Part shown: positions 41,501 through 52,300 of the stretch, one piece after another
How positions within the stretch are numbered: the first letter of the stretch is position 1
Layout: each line of letters starts with the position of its first letter
From: Pterobdella sp. o SKG-2022
Lineage: Eukaryota > Annelida > Clitellata > Hirudinida > Piscicolidae
DNA length: 64,000 bases
Reading direction: 5' to 3'
Assembly (NCBI GenBank): GCA_964035795.1
Contig: OZ038324.1
Location: 9,339,077-9,403,076 of the forward strand
The notes under the pieces: generated by a model
The model's input: only the letters and a program-made list of their open reading frames with translations
What the model was told of the DNA's origin: nothing
Database searches by the model: none
Made by a program: the position numbers and the translations under genes

Positions 41501-44500
41501 TGTATTACTTTTGCAAACTTGTGAATAATAGATTCCGAAATTCATGTATGTTGTATTTTCGGGATTCTTGTATTGACCTTTCAAGCAATTTCTAGGACAA
41601 AGACAGAAATAAGTTCCGACCAAATTTTCGCATTTATAACAATACTTATCAAAAATTTCACATTCGTTTATATCTGTTGAAGATTATTTTTTTTCAATAA
41701 TATTTGGTGTTTATAAAAATTTTAAATACTGTAATTTTGCCTAAAATATCAAATGACTTCAGATCCAAACCTGTACATTCATATTTGCCGGGGACCAGTT
41801 TAAAGCCCGGATAGCACTGGCAGTCGACGAAATACTCATTTACAATTCTGCATATTTGACAATGGGGGAATTGGTCACAGCTGAGTTTGCCTGTATTCAC
41901 AAAACAAAAATTAATTTATATCAGATTTTTTAAGAAATTTCAACGAACTATATATAATCTAATTTAAAGTTTACAGACTTAAAACCAAAAAGCAAACTGA
42001 GTCAACGAGATAAAAAATAAAAAACCGACGAGGACAAGATCCGTCAGGGAAGCCTGGAACGCTGTTCTTACAGAGACACCTACTGATGTTCTTATTATTC
42101 CAGAAGCAGTGACCGCTACTACAAAGGAACTTATCACACCCCCAGGTACTTTTTTCGGCAATCTCTAGAAAAATTTTTTCATGTCATTTATTTTAACTTT
42201 TCTTACCTGTAATCAATGCGTTGAATTACTTCAACAAATTCTCATATCATTAAAAAAAACCACCGAATATTTGACACACAGATGAAATTAGGATTCTCAC
42301 TCAGACATATGATACCGCCAGAATTGGTAGCCATGGGGAGATCACCATCAGCACACTGGCACACTGGAAGTCCTTGTTGATTGTTGCAAGTCATGCAGAA
42401 ACTGTCAACACACTCATCGATGTCTTTGGGTGTGTGTTTGTCGATGATGACTCGAACTTTATAATAATAACAATAATAATAATCAAAATGAAAAAAAGTA
42501 TAACGATAATAATAAGTATTGCTATCATTACTGTTATCATTGGTATTAAAATACAATTATTTGATGCGAAAAATGGCTACGATGTACATACAACTAAAAT
42601 ATACAAGCACAAGAGATAAATTGTTTTAAACGACACAACAAAATGCTTCATAAATTTGATTCTGATCGTCTTTTTGTTCCTGTACAACGCCACATCACCA
42701 TCATTACTATACCTTCGCACTTGTTGCTGTATCTCGGCAAATAGTAACCTTTTTGACACTCGCAATCTACATCAATTTGAAAGGCAAACTTATTTCGTTG
42801 AGCTAGCATTCTGTTTCCATCGTCCTTCTCACACTTTTCTTTGCACTGCCCATTCAATTGTTTGCAGTCTATGGGGCATGTTTTATCGGTAGAATTTGTT
42901 TGTTAGGACCGAAGAAGGTTTCTCGTGAATCAAGACTTTGTTCCTTAATAAAAGTGCCAACCTTCATTTGATTATATCGTAAGCAATTTGTTTTGTAACA
43001 TTTTTATAATTTTTTAATGAAAACAAGATTTAAAGACTAATACTTTTTCATTTAGTTCTAAAAAGAATTTTTTATTTGTAAATAAGTAAAAATATTTACT
43101 GTGAAAACAGTGAGGTTATATAAAAACTTCTTGTTTTTAACAAAGCCTTTCGATACAACGAAATTTTGACAAAAAGCTCTGTTACTAAGTCAAGGCCAAA
43201 TTTGGGCATCTCTTTAATCCCTTCCGCTTCGTGCATCACAAAGTCGGAGGTGAATGTCTTGATGCGATCCAAGAAAACATATAAGCAATTTAAACATAAA
43301 ATGAAGCCTCAAACCTCTCTTGGTGCAAAATCCAGTTTTGGAAACTTCTGTTCCTGGCCAGCACTCATTGCCTAGACACTTTCCGTTTTCGGAGCAATGC
43401 CCCGAACGACAAAAGCATGGTCCGTTTTTGGATTTAAACTTAGACAATACTGTAAGAATTTTGAATCTTATGAATATTCAATTAGTTTGTTTTTGTTGAA
43501 TTTCGTTAAAAATACTTTTTACAGTTGAATTATTGGCTTTAAAGTTAGTGGTGAGTCAGAAGAAGTTTTTGAAAAATGCAAGGTTCACAAAAGCTTTGTG
43601 CAGCTAATGGCTACAAATTTGATGAATTCTTTTTCCGATCAGGTTTTAGCAAATAATTTTAAAATTTGATTTAAGTTTTCAGTAACATCTTGTCCACCCT
43701 CCTAACAAACAACCCTCCTAACAAACAACCCTCCTAACAAACAACCCTCCTAACAAACAACAAAATGGTTGTAGAGCAGAAACTACCGAAGTTTGCACCG
43801 AGTTGTATTCAGAAAAATTTTAAAAACCACTCACCTGAATAAATTTTGATAATTCCCTTTCCCTTCTTGCCATCGTAACAATGATAGTTGCTGATTTTTT
43901 TCAAGTTTGAGTATACTTCATCGACACATTCATCACGCTGTTAATTAAAATACTTTCAAACTGAATTTAGCTTAAAATTCTATTTGCTAGATCGAAAATG
44001 AAACAGATAACAAAGTTCAGGAATAAATACCACAAAAAGTATCGCAAACTGATCAATTTTTCACATATATTTCTAATTTATGTATTTGGTCTCTATTCAT
44101 TGATCTTAATATGAGGTTAATGAACTCAACTGGACTGGTTGAAAACACACAGTTTTGCGTCTGGAACATATTTAAGATTATTGAAACTTATTGACAAAAC
44201 TGTTGAATATAACCATGGACTGAGAAAAAATTATTTAGGCATTCGCTTATAGTACTTGGGAATTTCATGATACATTTTTGTAAAAATGCTACTAAAATAC
44301 TAAGTATACAGGTCTTTTGAAATTAATTTTTTAATATTATTATTATTATCATTTTTATTAAAATATTTTTTATTTTTGTTTTTAATATTTTTCAAAAGAC
44401 CTTTTTACGCCTTGAGCCCTCCATTGGATTGAAATAGCATCCCATGAACTTATCTGTCTCATGCCGGTACATATCCACTAAGAAAGGAAAAAATAACAGT

Positions 44501-44845
44501 TAAAATAATGATGAAAGTTACCTCAAAACAATCATAATTAAATATTAATAAAAATATTTTAATAGCAAATATTAAGAGTACTGTTGGTATTAACACATCA
44601 CGTTTTTTCAACCTAGGGCGCATACAAAAAAACTATAATTTCAAACTGATTAATATATAATAACTAGATAATGAATTTCTAGTTTACTCATTTCCTACAC
44701 TTTTTCAATATTGTTTTAAGTAAAGAATATTTTCATCGTAGGACAATTTCATACTCAAAGCATCAGAACGAAGAAAGAGGAGGAAGATTAAGAAGATGAA
44801 GCTAATCAATAACATACAGTTTTTATAAATGAAAGAAAATCTCAT
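30540..44845 (-). CDS. Polycystin-1 family membrane receptor (suREJ/PKD1-like), complete
   Basis: Large membrane protein of the polycystin-1 family, whose members act with polycystin-2 channels in cilia or at the sperm surface. I could follow 39 exons (7053 nt, 2350 aa) with every junction in frame. Order: signal peptide (1-25, MRFSFIYKNCMLLISF then hydrophobic), Cys-rich EGF-like modules (about 60-370), REJ-like region (about 370-1130), GPS (about 1160-1210), first membrane span, PLAT domain (about 1266-1400), two spans, a 180-residue basic cytoplasmic loop, further spans, the extracellular polycystin domain (about 1925-2090), the last group of spans and a short basic tail ending in KRSYKKK. 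I see no PKD (Ig-like) repeats, leucine-rich repeats or WSC domain, and no coiled coil in the tail. This resembles sea urchin REJ proteins more than vertebrate PKD1. Exon coordinates are given in the domain entries. It is divergent from the guanylate cyclase gene. Confidence 0.88.
32746..34940 (-). other. Polycystin exons 28-33: membrane spans and cytoplasmic loop
   Basis: Exons 34940-34741, 34575-34442, 34252-33706, 33581-33447, 33350-33135 and 33008-32746. Exon 28 begins with HVWFSIFTCSTLSTYTRLQR, equal to the polycystin-1 segment HLWLS...R..S.FTRVQR, and runs into a span. Exon 29 holds the next span (LVCGFLLIPMFSLIIMMF). The single 547-nt exon 30 is a hydrophilic, Lys/Glu/Ser-rich loop. 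Exons 31-32 give two more spans. Exon 33 has a basic stretch (IQMTRRLISKI) and the span that leads into the polycystin domain. Confidence 0.8.
35125..36233 (-). other. Polycystin PLAT domain, exons 25-27
   Basis: Exons 36233-36113, 35601-35409 and 35298-35125. The opening LADNYPSSIVAYMVLVETGL matches the PLAT start L.DN.P...Y.v.v.TG. The middle part LLGQITNVRVWINQN matches LG.l..irIWHDN. The end VYDLQNMSVYIFLCSEWLA matches V.DLQT...Y.Fl...WLA. The cytoplasmic PLAT after the first span is diagnostic of polycystin-1-like proteins. Confidence 0.85.
36368..36988 (-). other. Polycystin GPS autoproteolysis motif and first membrane span
   Basis: Exons 36988-36814 and 36595-36368. The GPS reads C..YW......GC, and across the intron CLCYHLSTF. 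The tripeptide H-L-S (residues about 1206-1208) fits the H-L|S/T self-cleavage rule of GAIN/GPS domains, so cleavage is plausible. A hydrophobic span (FYIGLFTTVFIWAFFLSLSI) follows after about 25 residues, as in polycystin-1. Confidence 0.85.
36814..41127 (-). other. Polycystin exons 11-23: REJ-like region and start of GPS
   Basis: Exons 41127-41041, 40903-40621, 40561-40302, 40118-39971, 39779-39645, 39086-38947, 38817-38665, 38339-38110, 38045-37976, 37913-37671, 37601-37476, 37364-37081 and 36988-36814. REJ-type features are visible: FCPNCGLMEFRWFYKY in exon 14 matches the C..C..L.F.W.Y pattern, and NCTMVPQDGFAFETKLC in exon 15 matches C.v.P..G.a..T.F..C. The last exon carries the first half of the GPS (SCQYWYNTDD, then GCA). 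Between the recognised REJ pieces and the GPS the sequence is diverged and its fold cannot be named with confidence. Confidence 0.65.
38460..38560. repeat. Possible dispersed-repeat remnant in a polycystin intron
   Basis: The sequence CTTATTATTATTATTAAG followed by TTTTTATAGCGCACAG, then GTTGCTTCAGAGGTGCTTA, has the look of a dispersed element end. A related TTTTATAGCGCTCAAT occurs at about 20873. No terminal repeats or coding capacity are visible. Confidence 0.3.
43697..43760. repeat. Four perfect 16-bp tandem copies
   Basis: CCCTCCTAACAAACAA occurs four times head to tail with no mismatch, in the polycystin intron between the first two Cys-rich exons (43450-43834). On the gene strand it reads TTGTTTGTTAGGAGGG. 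Confidence 0.95.
44310..44402. repeat. Perfect 13-bp inverted repeat at a polycystin donor site
   Basis: AGGTCTTTTGAAA (44310-44322) and TTTCAAAAGACCT (44390-44402) are exact reverse complements with a 67-bp AT-rich spacer. The right arm covers the donor of polycystin exon 2 (AAG|GTCTTTTG on the gene strand), so the donor could be held in a stem in the transcript. Confidence 0.8.
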
Positions 44846-45239
44846 TTGAGAAAACCAAAAACAAATTTTTTGTTTTAAAAACAAACAAACGTTGTCAAAA
44901 ACTGTCATGGCAACTTTAGTGGCAATTGAATATTTTTTCAAGTTTTGCATTTGTTGATATTTATATATTTTTTAGGGAAAAATTTCAATAAAAGTTGTTA
45001 GTTTTTAAATCGCTTTAAAATTTTTATATGTTGAAAAAACTTTGAAAAAAGTCTGAACAGCCAACTATTTTATTTTAATTTTTTTTTTAAATTTTCATTA
45101 AAACCGTTGCATGTCTCATTCAATTATAGAGATCCTGAAGATTTTTGAGCCATAAGAACTATTGAAAAAACGGCGAAAAGCTTTTCCGAGTTGTATGAAT
45201 TTGGTGACATAGTTGAAGAGGCCTAAAAACTCAAAAACC
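44846..45239. promoter_or_regulatory. Divergent promoter region, polycystin / guanylate cyclase
   Basis: Only 394 bp separate the start codon of the polycystin gene (minus) from that of the guanylate cyclase gene (plus). Both promoters and 5' UTRs must fit here unless there are upstream untranslated exons. The sequence is AT-rich without a convincing TATA box in either direction. A partial X-box-like half site (GTTGCATG) lies near 45106, which is too weak to call an RFX site. Confidence 0.5.
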
Positions 45240-48200
45240 ATGAAATGCTGCAGAGATTTTGAATCAAATCTTTTCGTTTCCAAGACGGAAAAAGTTCACG
45301 TGAAAACAGGGATGTGCGTGGCAGATCCAGTGACCAAACAAGGGAAGCGGATCATGATGATTCAGGTTGAAGTCGAAAAATTTTGAAGAAAATTGCTTAT
45401 TATAATGATAAAACAAGAGTGTGACCAGTTCTGAATTTTTACAAGATTAGCTTGGTTGATGATAATATCATAACATTAGTTAAACTTGAAAACCTCACAC
45501 ATCCCAGATACTAGTGATCTCTTTAATTCCGATGGTGTTGTTGGTAGTACAAGCATCCATAGACACATATAACAGCATGCAAGAAAAGAACGGATTCAGC
45601 ACCACACAACACACCACTCTCATTTGTGCAGAGCTCATCATCGTAGCAAACTCACTAATTCAAGAAAAAAGACTGGTAGCTTGGAACTTAAATTTTTATT
45701 AAAATTAGCATTAATTGATTTTGACCTTTTAGTCGTCTTGTGGCGAAACATCCTAAATCCTTTTACATTTGAAGACCGATGTGTCCTAGTCACAATTACC
45801 TGAAGATGAAATCATTATGAATTGGGAACTTTTGTAATTAATATTTTAAAAATTTTTTGTGTTTTCACCACTGCATTCCTAAACTAAAACATTGAGCAAC
45901 TACTTATACTTTTAAAATTTCCACTTAAAAACTAATCATTTGTAAATTATATAAACTTTTGATCATAAATTATTCACAACCATTCCATCTAACGGCGGCA
46001 AAAAAGCTGAAGAAATCTAAATACTGACATCCAGGTGTGCCCTCATGTATCAACGGGAAAGTGGGACGTTTTGCCCGACACACTTCAGAATTCGTTTGAC
46101 CAATCGAACACACTGATTGAAACTGTGACCCAAAGTAAAAGTGACCTGTTTAGCTGGTGGTTCATAGATACGAAGAGAGCTAAAGGGTGCTTTGCAGGAT
46201 TTTCAGATTTCTAGATTCATTTTTTTTTCTTTTTTTTTAATTTTTTAATATTTTTTCATTGTATTATCAAAGACCTTTAGAAGAATGTAGAAGAAATTTA
46301 CTGTTAGAGTCTCTGGACCAGTTCAGGAAAAACGTGAAGTTTGAATCTACAGACATACTGAATAATAGAGAGGATGTCTTTACAGTAGGAATGAATGGGT
46401 CACAAGGAAACAAGACTGAAGTTGTGTCTGACAAAATCAACAATACAGCTCTTTTATCTTGCTTCACATTTTATAACTTGTGAGCAGCCATTTCTATGTT
46501 CTTATGAGTTTCTTCCAAAACTTGACTAGAACTTATTCATGGTTTTTTATTGAATTTGTCTATTTGATTAAATTTTAAGTAAGCCCCAAACCTATGAATT
46601 GTCCCCTATCTGAGACAATCCATAGGTTTCATAGAGCGCTTCTTGGTGTGAACATATTTGATTGAATGCTCAGAAAAGTAGAATGTTTGTTGGATGGGGT
46701 GACAAGAAGTATGGAGACAGTACAGAGCTTGGAAGCTTGGAGGAGTTTGATTGCTAGTACTACTGCCAGTTTCAGCCTCGAAGCATTCTCAACTATAGAA
46801 ATTATAGGTGCTTTGAATTACTTTTCAATAAAGTGTGGTCGGCGTTGATGGAAACTTTTTAAAAACATCCAGGAAGTTTGAAGCTGAAGAATATGACGCA
46901 AGAATTTTCGCAAACATTGACAAACCTTCTAAAAAAGAACTATATACATTCGAGAGAGAATTTAAAGTCAGTTTTTCATTATGAACCATCAAGCTACTCC
47001 TCATTTTTAGAATTTTCTCAAAAACAATTAAGTCTTTGGGACCCTCACAACATCACTATTGCATCGATGTCTCTGCATTCACTTATCGAACAACTTTCTT
47101 GGAAAGTTTGCAGTTGTTTACTGAATTGATATTTATAAAAAAACTTAAAATTATTTTTTAATGACGTAAAAAAGCTAAAACTTAGATAACTAAATATTTT
47201 TAAAAACAGTTTCAACCTTGAAGCAGCATGACACCCATATTGACAGGTTCTGACACTCGACATGGCATCCCTTTTGAGGACTGTTTCAGAAAATGAGTGG
47301 ATAGATCGCTTCAAAAAATTCATCAGAGTTTTGGAACAGATTGAAAAAAATATAGTTACAGAAAATGCCAAGAAAAAGAATGAAGCTCTTAATAAAGCTG
47401 AACAATCCCTGGTGTTATCCGTAATTGTTCTGCTTGTAATTTTGATTCTGTCTGCAGTTCTCATATTTTTCATCACTAAAATAGTTTTAACTATCCAAAA
47501 CTTTGCTCATAGCTTGACATTGAAAACAAAAGAACTGAGAAAAGAGAAAAAGAAATCGGATGCTTTACTGTACCAGATGTTGCCGAAGTCGGTGGCTTTG
47601 CAGTTGAAGGTGTCAAGCCAGGTCACAGCAGAATCATACAACTCAGTAACAATCTTTTTCAGTGACATTGTGGGCTTTACTGCTATTTCTGCCAGAAGTA
47701 CTCCAATGGAGGTGAAGTAACACATAAATGAGTTATATCTTATATTCTTATTGCATGAATGGTTTGAAGGTAGTCGAGTTTTTAAACCACTTGTATTTCT
47801 TCTTCGACTCCACCATCGACAAATACGACGTGTACAAAGTGGAAACTATTGGAGATGCCTACATGGTGGCCAGTGGACTTCCACAAAGAAATGGTTTTAA
47901 AAAATTTATGACATTTTGCATGGAAAAATCAATACTATAATAAATTATCACACTCACATCATAAGGCAAGAGACACACGCACGAGATAGCAGGCCTGGCA
48001 TTGGATTTGTTGGAGGGTCTTGACAACTTCAGAATCCCTCATCTACCCAAGGAGAAAATGAGGCTGCGAATTGGACTACATACAGGTTTTGGTTCCAATT
48101 TTTTCGAAAACTTTACATGCAGAATGTGGCACTAAAAATGGACGTTAAAAGAATACATTTTACATGACTATGATTAAGTTTGTCAGCATTAATGTTTCTA

Positions 48201-49106
48201 ATTAGGACATATCCTAAAAAGAATATTTGCTAATGAAATTAAGTTTTTCGCACAAACTTCCACAGGTGTTTTTAATTAAAAGTTCAAAAGTAAGATTAGT
48301 TGCACCTTCGCTTTTCATTAGTGTTGCTATGTTGTTTAAGATTTATATGAGCAGACTTAAAATTGTTTCAATTTTTTCATTTTTCCTACATTCTTGGCAG
48401 GTTTTGAATTTTAGACCTTTAATTTAATTATAAATGAAAATAAGAATTTTTATAATACTTAACGCTAGAGATTGATGAAACGGCAGGTCCCGTGGTGGCG
48501 GGTGTGGTGGGCAGTAAAATGCCACGTTACTGTCTTTTTGGAGACACCGTCAACATGGCTTCTAAAATGGAATCCAACGGCTTACGTTAGAAAAATAGAC
48601 TTAAATTTTTTGCGCATTTAAAATTTTCTAACGACCTGAATTAGATTTATATTTAGTTCACAATTTACAATCCCATTTCTTTTCAAATTATTTCTCGAAC
48701 TAAGAATTTAATGCATTATATCAGTTTAACCAAAAAATTTCAATGCTTGGGATATTTAAATAATTTTTAACATTTTGTTTAATTATTTGAAGCGATGAAA
48801 GTGCACATAAGCAAGGAGTGTATGTTGGCGCTGAAAGAGTTGGGAGGGTGGCAGATGGAGGAAAGAGGAGTCGTCAATATCAAAGTTCATGCTTTTCTAC
48901 TTTTTTCAAATTTCATCTTTTTTTATTATAGTTTCGAATAAAATTTTAAAACTATTTTCAATGAAAACTATTCAAGCTAATAAACGTCTTTTTTGTTGAA
49001 AAAATTTCTATAAAATGTAAATGAATGAACTTACGTACATCATTTCCAGGGAAAAGGAGATATCGTCACTTACTTTTTGACTGGGAAACTTACATATGAA
49101 AAATAA
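45240..49106 (+). CDS. Membrane guanylate cyclase with NIT sensor domain, complete
   Basis: Makes cGMP from GTP. The extracellular NIT domain (nitrate/nitrite- or NO-type sensing family) lies between two membrane spans. Exons: 45240-45365, 45508-45675, 46035-46186, 46273-46425, 46674-46843, 46873-47105, 47247-47711, 47770-47893, 47966-48085, 48487-48585, 48793-48884 and 49050-49106 (652 aa). Span 1 is at about 40-58 ([13 protein letters not shown]); span 2 at about 389-415. A helix [20 protein letters not shown] of HNOBA/coiled-coil type precedes the catalytic domain. Catalytic features: FFSDIVGFT (Asp474), [11 protein letters not shown] (Glu514 for guanine, Asp518 for metal), [10 protein letters not shown] (Cys586, GTP choice). 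The motif [10 protein letters not shown] has Lys597 where nearly all cyclases have Arg. Exon 3-5 borders in the diverged NIT part are the least certain; the rest is firm. One intron (46844-46872) is only 29 nt. Confidence 0.85.
46588..46629 (+). repeat. Intronic hairpin in the guanylate cyclase gene
   Basis: AAACCTATGAATTGTC and GACAATCCATAGGTTT pair over 16 positions with one mismatch around a 10-nt loop (CCCTATCTGA). The hairpin lies about 45 nt before the 3' splice site of exon 5. It stands out from the local AT-rich sequence and may be a small RNA-level element. Confidence 0.7.
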
Positions 49107-49390
49107 CAGACTATTGTTGTTATTGACAATATTTTTTTGTTTAAAACTGAAAAACTTGTTGATTTAATGCAAAACTCTTAAGGTTTAAAAGAATTAGTGC
49201 CCTAAAAGCATTTTCTACTTTTTCATTTTTTATCAACAAACTTATATATTTTTGAATTTGAGCACGTTTTTTCTTGACAACTTATTTGAATAAACGTCAG
49301 TTTTTTTATTTTTTAAAAAATTGGTTCATAAAGTTTGCTTTTAAGCATTTTAAATCCAACTAGAATTTAGTGTAAATGTAAACTTGCAAA

Positions 49391-52300
49391 ATGGCCGCTG
49401 TGTTGCGCTCGTTTTCGAGACAGTTTAAATTGGCGAAAAACTTTTTGCCTGCTTCTCAAAATATTCCCTTTCATTTGAGCATAAGGTAAATAAAATTTAA
49501 ATTTAAGAAGTAATTTTTTTTAGCATCATTGACCTTCAAGTCTTTTTTCATTGTTAACTCAGATATAAAATACTTCCTGAAAGTTTCAATATATTATAAT
49601 TTACTTTATTTTCAAAGAATTCATTTTTATTCAAAAGACCTGATTTGAGCATAACTTCTCTTGCAGAGAAGCAAATGTATGGTTGCCAGATAAGGATTAT
49701 AAGGAACGCATGAAACATCCAGTTTTGTACCCCGATGAAGGCACATCAAAATGGGTCTATCCTCCACATAACTGTCAGTAGGTTTAATTAATTTGTTCAA
49801 TCCTGTTTCAATAAAATTTCTGTTTCAATCTTTTTTTCAATCATCATTTATAATTTCAAATCCAAACCACATCAGCAAACTCTGAGCAAAGAGATAAGAA
49901 GGTGCAGAACATAACACTAAACTTTGGACCCCAGCATCCAGCAGCCCATGGAGTATTGAGGCTGGTGTTGACATTGGATGGGGAGACTGTTGTCAGAGCT
50001 GATCCCCACATTGGACTACTTCATAGAGCCACTGAAAAACTCATCGAACATAAAACTTATCTCCAGGTTTTTAATATAACTTTTGTTGCAATCAATAGTA
50101 TTGATTTAATAAGTAATTTTTAGAATTATCATCATTCATGTTTAGTGTCTTTATATTTTTATATGACTTGATTCAGATACAATTAATATATCTATTGTTT
50201 ATCAAATATTAAATTTAAAAAAATTATTCAAATCTTCTAAGCCCACATAACACCCCATCCCAACAAGGCTTTACCATATTTTGATCGTCTGGACTATGTC
50301 TCGATGATGTGCAATGAACAATGCTTCGCACTGGCTGTTGAGAAACTTCTCAATATAGATATCCCCATCAGAGCCAAGTGGATCAGGAGTTAGTTTGCAT
50401 GCTTGTGATGTTTCATTTGAAAAAAATGTATTGGTGTAATTAAGTTGTTTCTTTAATTTTTTTTTTGTTATTAGCTTTGATATCCATTCTGTCATTTCAA
50501 CTTTTCATTTTTTTTTGATTCTATTAATATTATTCATTATTTTTTTTATTTTGTGTTCTTCTGTTATATCCAGTCATTTTCACACGCATTCCATTCTTTC
50601 CTGTTTCTCCGCTTACTTCTCACTAATCTACACTACACCACTTCTTTCCTCTCCACCACTAACTGACAGTTTTGTTTGGAGAATTGACAAGGATAATGAA
50701 TCATTTGATGGGAGTGGCGACCCATGCGCTTGACATTGGGGCCATGACTCCTCTTTTCTGGATGTTTGAGGAGAGAGAGAAGGTGTGTGTGCAGTTTGTT
50801 TATATTAACAATGCTTAAATTTTTATAACAGTTTTATGAAGTTTTTTTGCAAGAATAACCCTCATTATCAAGTATTTAATTGTTTTTTATACTCATAATT
50901 AAAAAAAGACAGACTATAAAGTTGATTTGATTGTTTTATTTTTGTTGTTTTAGTCACAAGAACATGCTGAAAACCCTCAATAGAGTGACCTGATTTCATG
51001 GGAATTTGATTAAATATATGATGATATCTGTCAGATGTTTGAGTTTTATGAGAGGGTGTCGGGAGCTCGAATGCATGCTGCATATGTCAGGCCTGGAGGA
51101 GTTGATAGGGTTGGTGCTTATCCATCATCATATGCATCTTTTATCATGTGGTTCTGTTATGTTACCCATACATGTTTTTAAACCATGTTGCTAAATGTGA
51201 AAATAAATTTTAAATAAAAATGATGATGATGTGTTTAAATTAAAAAAAATGTAGATATTTCAAAATTAAAATGATGATGGGGGTCTTTTGGGGCACATAT
51301 ATAGATGATAATTGAGTAATACTACATGCACAGGACTTGCCCATAGGATTACTTGATGACATCTTCAAATGGTCAGAGACTTTTCCACAGATCTTAGACG
51401 AGGTGCGATCTTCTCCATTCTTTTTGGTGTCATCAATTTAATTACTTTGAAAATTTATAGTTTTATGCATTAAATTACAAAAACGCCAAATCAGTTTTTC
51501 ATCTATGTTTTCTAAATGGAAGGCTTTTTGTGAGGTGAAGTTATGAAGTTTGAGATGTTGAGAATGTGATTAATTATTTAATCTGCGTCTAAGTATTAGT
51601 CACATTAAAATCACTCAGAAATAGCGTCAATTTATATAGCTTTAATAGGTGTCCATAGTCTTTTATTGTTAAGGATATTACAAATTGTTAACTCACTGAT
51701 AAACTGAATTAAAAATTGATTTTAATTAGGTGGAGGACCTGTTGACAGGGAATCGTATTTGGATGCAGAGGACAGAAGATATTGGCATCATTTCTGCTGA
51801 AGATGCTTTGAATTATGGATTCAGGTGGAAATATCATCATAATAGCACAAAATTCTCACAATAACTATAAGAAAACAGCTACACATATTTTTAAAGACAC
51901 AAAAACACATCCACTTTTCTGGCATTTATCCTACTGCCAAACACACCCACTACTAACACAACGCCATAACAGTGGGGTGATGTTGAGGGGATCAGGAATC
52001 CAATGGGACTTGAGGAAGACCCAACCTTATGACGGTTACGAGATGGTGGAGTTTGACGTTCCCATTGGAAAGAAGGGGGACTGCTATGATAGGTGGGGGC
52101 GGTGTTGTTATGGCTCAAGGTTTGCTTTGTTGTGTTTGTTTGGTGATTCATGGTGTTTGGTTTGTAAATGTGTTTAGCACTTGTCTGCATCATTTTTGCT
52201 GCACGTTATTGAACGCTTTCATATCTCTTCAACACCGCCATTCTATTTCACACAGCAATACAAATTTCTTCAAAAACACGCTGAGAATACAACACGCACA

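Larger units (their letters stand above)
41257..44845 (-). other. Polycystin exons 1-10: signal peptide and EGF-like array
   Basis: Exons 44845-44755, 44477-44401, 43937-43835, 43449-43315, 42868-42713, 42456-42301, 42164-42030, 41890-41771, 41673-41578 and 41420-41257. Exon 3 has DECVDEVY. Exon 4 has CFCRSGHCSENGKCLGNEC. Exon 5 has CECQKGYYLP. Exon 6 has the calcium-binding start DIDECVDSFCMTC. Exon 7 has CSSGHCFW. Exon 8 has CQCYPGFKLVPGKYEC. Exon 9 has DINECEIFDKYC. Exons 4 to 9 all start and end in phase 1, the usual pattern for shuffled EGF exons. Exon 10 (CDVNIRYVVVEAI) is the transition to the next region. Confidence 0.8.

Noticed and set aside
41521..41577. Extension of polycystin exon 9 through GQYKNPENTTYMNFGIYYSQ
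   Set aside because: Open for 20 codons, but joining to exon 10 then breaks the frame. Ending at the GTCAAT donor keeps it and preserves the EGF module.
51815..52177. 120-codon plus-strand frame spanning NDUFS2 introns
   Set aside because: It is an NDUFS2 exon (51973-52092) read through into its flanking introns; the intron parts are low-complexity C/A- and G/T-rich sequence.
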